Assembly: GCA_003563465.1 (NCBI GenBank)
Contig: PWVH01000105.1
Coordinates: 1 to 14,074 of the forward strand
Direction: 5' to 3'
Length of the DNA: 14,074 nt
Origin: Coriobacteriaceae bacterium
Lineage (GTDB): Bacteria > Actinomycetota > Coriobacteriia > Anaerosomatales > SLCP01
The notes beneath the pieces were generated by a model, which saw nothing but the letters and a program-made list of their open reading frames with translations, did no database searches and was not told where the DNA came from. The position numbers and the translations under genes are program-made. Positions 12,388-14,074 of the stretch are shown here, piece by piece. Within the stretch, counting starts at the first letter, position 1; each line of letters opens with the position of its first letter.

Positions 12388-13632
12388 ATGCACGACGATC
12401 GCACCGAGAAGCCAGACTACGTGACCGTGGAAGGCCCGCTGCCTATCTGCGACTACCTCAGCGACTCCGAAGAGCCGTGCGAGGAGCCGGCGCTGGTGAA
12501 GCGCTGGTCCAGTGTCGCTGTCGTGATGGCGGGCTCGCTCGGGGCTGTTGTCGGCGGCATACTCGTAGCAGCCGCGATAATGTGGGCTATCGGAGCGGTG
12601 CCAGGGGTGCGGCCGATAGTCCAAGAGCCGGCACAGATGCTTCCGAGCGAGGTCACGATCTCGTTGGACGGAGACGTGAACCCGGCGGTGGCGGTGGCTT
12701 CTAAGGTCACGCCCTCGGTAGTGAACGTGGCGATGCAGCAACGCGTCATCAACCGATTCACGGGCGCTGTCGAACTCCAAGAAGTCGGCAACGGCAGCGG
12801 TGTGATCATCCGTGAAGACGGCTACATACTGACCAACTACCACGTGATCGCCGATGCCCAAGGTGTCGTGGTCACCGTCGGGCTCCAGGACGTGGAGGCC
12901 GAGGTAGTCGGGGTCGACCCCTCCACCGATCTTGCCGTTCTAAAGATCCCGGGCGACGATCATCCCGCTATCGCCCTCGGCTCCTCGGTCGAGCTGGAGG
13001 TGGGCGAGTTCGTCGTTGCGGTGGGCAGTCCCTTCGGCCTGGAGAAGACGGTGACGGCCGGAATCATCTCGGCTCTGCAACGGACACCCGAGGGGGGCGG
13101 TCTCGGAATCGCGCGCTATACGAACCTTATACAGACAGACGCGGCGATCAATCCCGGTAATTCAGGTGGAGCGCTCGTCGACGCCGAGGGGCGACTCATC
13201 GGTATCAACACGCTAATCCAGTCTCCGTCCGGAGCTGTCGGCGCACCGCAATCGGCCGGCATAGGTTTCGCCATCCCGGTCGACTTCGCGCGGGCCGTGG
13301 CAGATCAGCTGATCGAGACGGGCACGGCGGTGCATCCGTATATGGGCATCCAGACGGTGACCATCGACGCGAATCTGTCCGTACAGTTCGACTTGCCTGT
13401 GCGTGCCGGTGCTCTGGTCCAGTTCGTGGAGCCCGGCTCGCCCGCGGATCGGGCCGGTCTGCGCCGAGGCGACATCATAGTGAGGATCGATGGCAGGGAG
13501 ATCGCGCGCGGTGAAGACGTCGTGGCCGAGATCCGGTCGTCCAACGTGGGCGACACCCTCGAACTCACCGTGATTCGTGCGGACGTAGAGCGTGACCTTG
13601 CGGTGACTCTCGGTTCGGACGCGGATCGCTGA
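12388..13632 (+). CDS. htrA: Membrane-anchored HtrA/DegP-family serine protease with PDZ domain
   Basis: An extracytoplasmic protein-quality-control protease (S1C family). With this start it has 414 residues. Residues 1-40 form an acidic cytoplasmic part with two Cys (21 and 31). A single membrane helix at about 42-70 anchors it. The trypsin-like domain (about 95-300) has a complete triad: His152 in TNYHVIAD, Asp181 in STDLAVLKI, and Ser259 in INPGNSGGAL. One PDZ domain follows at about 313-410, with EPGSPADRAGLRRGDII. The layout matches Gram-positive HtrA/YyxA-type proteases. I chose ATG 12388 because GAGGT stands 7 bases before it; ATG 12343 would add 15 residues encoded partly by the tandem repeat. 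It shares one base with rlmH (TGATG), recalling the htrA-rlmH pairing near walRK in Bacillus. Confidence 0.95.
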   Translation: MHDDRTEKPDYVTVEGPLPICDYLSDSEEPCEEPALVKRWSSVAVVMAGSLGAVVGGILVAAAIMWAIGAVPGVRPIVQEPAQMLPSEVTISLDGDVNPAVAVASKVTPSVVNVAMQQRVINRFTGAVELQEVGNGSGVIIREDGYILTNYHVIADAQGVVVTVGLQDVEAEVVGVDPSTDLAVLKIPGDDHPAIALGSSVELEVGEFVVAVGSPFGLEKTVTAGIISALQRTPEGGGLGIARYTNLIQTDAAINPGNSGGALVDAEGRLIGINTLIQSPSGAVGAPQSAGIGFAIPVDFARAVADQLIETGTAVHPYMGIQTVTIDANLSVQFDLPVRAGALVQFVEPGSPADRAGLRRGDIIVRIDGREIARGEDVVAEIRSSNVGDTLELTVIRADVERDLAVTLGSDADR

Positions 13633-14074
13633 TGCGCATAACGCTTCTGGCGGTCGGCCGCCTCAAAGAGAAGCACTGGCGGGAAGCTGCCGAGGAGTAT
13701 CTGAAGCGGCTGCGCCCATACGCCGACGTGCGCGTGACAGAGATCGCAGACCGCGATGTCACGCGCGATGAGGCCCGGGCGCTTGCCAAGGAGGGTGTCG
13801 ACGTGCTGCGAGCGGTTCCCGAAGGCGCTTGGGTCGTGGCGCTGGACAGCGATGGCGCCTCGCCGTCGTCGGAGGATTTTGCCGAGGAGATCGGTGGCCA
13901 CATGGTCGAGGGCAGAAGCCACGTGGCGTTCGTGATAGGCGGCGCTGCGGGGCTTGCCCCGGAAGTGCTTCGGCGGTCTGACGCGCAGCTGTCCCTCGGT
14001 TCGATGACTTTGCCGCACCAACTTGCAAGGGTGGTGCTCTTGGAGCAGATATACCGTGCCTTCCGCATCCTTCG
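13632..14074 (+). CDS. rlmH: 23S rRNA (pseudouridine1915-N3)-methyltransferase RlmH (3' end outside window)
   Basis: This SPOUT-family enzyme methylates pseudouridine 1915 in helix 69 of 23S rRNA on assembled 70S ribosomes, using S-adenosylmethionine. The frame runs from ATG 13632 to the end of the window without a stop: 147 codons of the usual 155-160. It starts MRITLLAVGRLKEKHW and contains YLKRLRPYADV (24-34), then VALDSDGASPSSEDFAE. The SAM-binding knot follows with FVIGGAAGL (100-108), LSLGSMTLPHQLARVVLLEQ (121-140) and IYRAFRIL. The conserved PYHK end lies outside. It overlaps the htrA stop by one base, so it is likely co-transcribed and coupled. Confidence 0.95.
   Translation, partial: MRITLLAVGRLKEKHWREAAEEYLKRLRPYADVRVTEIADRDVTRDEARALAKEGVDVLRAVPEGAWVVALDSDGASPSSEDFAEEIGGHMVEGRSHVAFVIGGAAGLAPEVLRRSDAQLSLGSMTLPHQLARVVLLEQIYRAFRIL

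Noticed and set aside
1..14074. CRISPR array, rRNA, insertion sequence or toxin-antitoxin genes
   Set aside because: No regularly spaced repeats, no rRNA-like sequence, no transposase motif and no paired small genes with such signatures were seen on either strand.

Overview
The window is dense and GC-rich, and every recognisable gene lies on the + strand. Gene order (tmk, holB, ricT; htrA followed by rlmH), a two-subunit [4Fe-4S] fumarase and a complex I without its NADH module suggest an anaerobic or microaerophilic Gram-positive-type bacterium. A deep Actinobacteriota or Coriobacteriia-like lineage is my best guess; this is inferred from gene content, not from a phylogeny.

Region 1 (1-5239) reads as one tightly packed transcription unit. 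It runs: the end of the class I fumarate hydratase alpha subunit, an MFS transporter, the fumarase beta subunit, thymidylate kinase (tmk), the DNA polymerase III delta-prime subunit (holB) and the PSP1-domain protein RicT. Junctions are overlaps or gaps of a few bases. The odd point is a membrane transporter inserted between the two halves of one enzyme.

Region 2 (5258-6166) holds a tRNA-Thr(CGT) with encoded CCA, a gene-poor stretch of about 380 bp with several hairpins, a small coiled-coil protein (94 aa) with a strong ribosome binding site, and a 166-bp leader before the respiratory operon. That leader carries a 9-bp direct repeat with a 22-bp period.

Region 3 (6167-12242) is a complex I operon, nuoABCDHIJKN, with every gene overlapping or abutting the next. 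It lacks nuoE, nuoF and nuoG, which is common in anaerobes. It also lacks nuoL and nuoM: nuoN starts on the base after the nuoK stop codon. Read against the E. coli proteins by eye, many conserved membrane carboxylates of the coupling path are replaced. These are NuoA E81 (Gly) and E102 (Gln), NuoK E72 (Gln), and NuoH E36 (Leu), E157 (Ser), E216 (Gly) and E220 (Gly). The quinone-site NuoH GPNR motif is GGLH, and the middle channel lysine of NuoN is Arg. The iron-sulfur ligands of NuoB and NuoI are intact. Together this suggests a quinone-linked electron-transfer module with a reduced or rewired ion pump, and it is the most interesting thing in the window.

Region 4 (12243-14074) has a membrane-anchored HtrA/DegP-type serine protease with one PDZ domain, then rlmH (23S rRNA pseudouridine methyltransferase), which runs off the end of the window. 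The htrA start is preceded by a perfect 12-bp tandem repeat that duplicates its ribosome binding site. I see no mobile element, CRISPR array, rRNA or phage gene.
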